From: an uncultured Prevotellaceae bacterium
GTDB lineage: Bacteria; Bacteroidota; Bacteroidia; Bacteroidales; Bacteroidaceae
Length of the DNA: 58,800 nucleotides
Reading direction: 5' to 3'
Assembly: GCA_902764705.1 (NCBI GenBank)
Contig: CACWWZ010000012.1
Coordinates: forward strand, 1-58,800
Part shown: positions 58,235 to 58,800 of the stretch, in pieces
How the letters are laid out: every line of letters starts with the position of its first letter
Numbering within the stretch: the stretch's first letter is position 1
The notes under the pieces: generated by a model
The model's database searches: none
Told to the model about the DNA's origin: nothing
What the model saw: the letters and a program-made list of their open reading frames with translations, nothing else
Translations under genes and position numbers: made by a program

Positions 58235-58800
58235 ATGAAGCAAGTTAGAAAGTGCAAGTATTGTGGGAAGGAGTTCGTGGCAAGGAACGGAATGCAGAAA
58301 TATTGCTGCGAGGAGTGTCAGACGAAAGCGAAGGAAGCCAGAAAGAAGCGGCAGCTGGATTTTATGAATGCCGTGGAGCCAGTGATTGACCTGCAATGTC
58401 AGGAGTACCTGACGTTTGCCAAGGCTGCGATACTGATGGGGTGTTCGCGGCAATATGTGTATAAGCTGGTGAACGAGGGGAAACTGGCAGCATCGAGAAT
58501 CAGTAGTCGTATGGCGTTTATACGAAAGGCTGATATTGAGAAGATGCTGACAGGGAATCCGTATCACAGGGTTTTGCCGACGAACAGGCCCAAGAAAGCA
58601 TCTGTGCCAACAACGAAGAAAAGAAAGGCAAATGCCAAGAATGTGGAAAGTAATGCACAAGAATCCGAAGTGCTCGACTACATTTCTGGCGAGGAAGTCA
58701 TGCGCATCTATAAAGTTAAGAAGTCGTGGCTCTATACCTCAGCGAAACGGAACCAAGTACCAGTTTGTCGAATTGCAGGAATGAACTACTACAGCCGCAA
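58235..58800 (+). CDS. DNA-binding protein with zinc-finger-like start and two excisionase-type HTHs, truncated by the window
   Basis: The frame is open from ATG 58235 to the window end, 188 residues so far. Residues 7-28 hold a zinc-finger-like CKYCGKEF and YCCEEC. Two HTH_17/excisionase-like domains follow: YLTFAKAAILMGCSRQYVYKLVNEGKL...FIRKADIEKML near 53-100, and YISGEEVMRIYKVKKSWLY...NYYSRK near 150-188. A basic linker (RPKKASVPTTKKRKA) joins them. Proteins of this build are common in Bacteroidota and often precede a tyrosine recombinase, so an integrated element may begin here. What follows lies outside the window. Confidence 0.75.
   Translation, partial: MKQVRKCKYCGKEFVARNGMQKYCCEECQTKAKEARKKRQLDFMNAVEPVIDLQCQEYLTFAKAAILMGCSRQYVYKLVNEGKLAASRISSRMAFIRKADIEKMLTGNPYHRVLPTNRPKKASVPTTKKRKANAKNVESNAQESEVLDYISGEEVMRIYKVKKSWLYTSAKRNQVPVCRIAGMNYYSR

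Noticed and set aside
58076-58660. Leftward 194-aa frame at the window end
   Set aside because: The plus-strand frame has a zinc-finger-like motif, two HTH domains and a well-placed promoter. The leftward frame lacks any recognisable feature.

Overview
The window comes from the chromosome of a member of the Bacteroidota, most likely Prevotellaceae (Prevotella/Segatella type). The evidence is as follows. Promoters have the Bacteroidota form TTTG-N19..21-TAnnTTTG. The tmRNA tag reads GNNEYALAA. There is a Reg_prop/Y_Y_Y sensor, a lipoprotein form of TamA beside TamB, an SLBB-type polysaccharide exporter, secreted proteins with C-terminal sorting-like domains, and no strong Shine-Dalgarno sites. 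Apart from the last 600 bases it looks like stable core chromosome.

Layout. 1-790: the end of an OB-fold-like protein, a nested inverted repeat and a small unknown gene. 795-10626: a LacI-type regulator with a probable operator in its own promoter, a Y_Y_Y sensor with an ATPase domain but no visible phospho-acceptor histidine, a PA14-containing GH31 glycosidase, a complete TPR-like histidine kinase and rfbC, all rightward with short gaps. 10675-14723: a secreted CotH/lamin-tail protein, a histidine phosphatase, and a Gly/Ser-rich secreted protein whose 36-bp repeats overlap the phosphatase 3' end. 14803-21600: a complete leftward trp operon (trpB-E-G-D-C-F-A) behind a leader peptide with three consecutive Trp codons and an attenuator-like hairpin. 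21666-23924: a thioesterase, a lipocalin-like lipoprotein and a Wzi-type outer-membrane protein.

24063-37824 is an exopolysaccharide locus: two different lipid-carrier phosphoglycosyl transferases with overlapping genes, an LTA-synthase-like phosphotransferase, three glycosyltransferases, a Wzx flippase, a protein that appears to fuse a Wzz-type co-polymerase to a Wzy-type polymerase, a separate Wzz-type co-polymerase and an SLBB/Wza-type exporter. The wzi-like gene and the exporter operon share a duplicated promoter module, which suggests they are expressed together. 38045-38595 is ssrA (tmRNA), preceded by 21-bp repeats carrying T-tracts in helical phase. 38624-45974: outer-membrane and surface proteins, including a cohesin-like protein next to a dockerin protein, an OmpA protein and a long coiled-coil lipoprotein. 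46233-57614: a GH2 beta-galactosidase, two tandem deoxynucleoside kinases, a pseudouridine synthase, TamB and TamL. 57615-58800: a gene-poor stretch with an LRR relic and structured repeats, then the start of a two-HTH DNA-binding protein of the kind found at the edge of integrase modules.

Two repeat habits run through the window. First, short 7-9 bp tandem words sit at gene boundaries and in two places inside genes (trpF and a glycosyltransferase), where the 7-bp period would cause frameshifts if copy number changed. Second, a GC-rich palindromic element of about 47 bp is inserted in frame in two adjacent genes (the pseudouridine synthase and tamB). All functional calls come from reading motifs and gene context; no database search was run.
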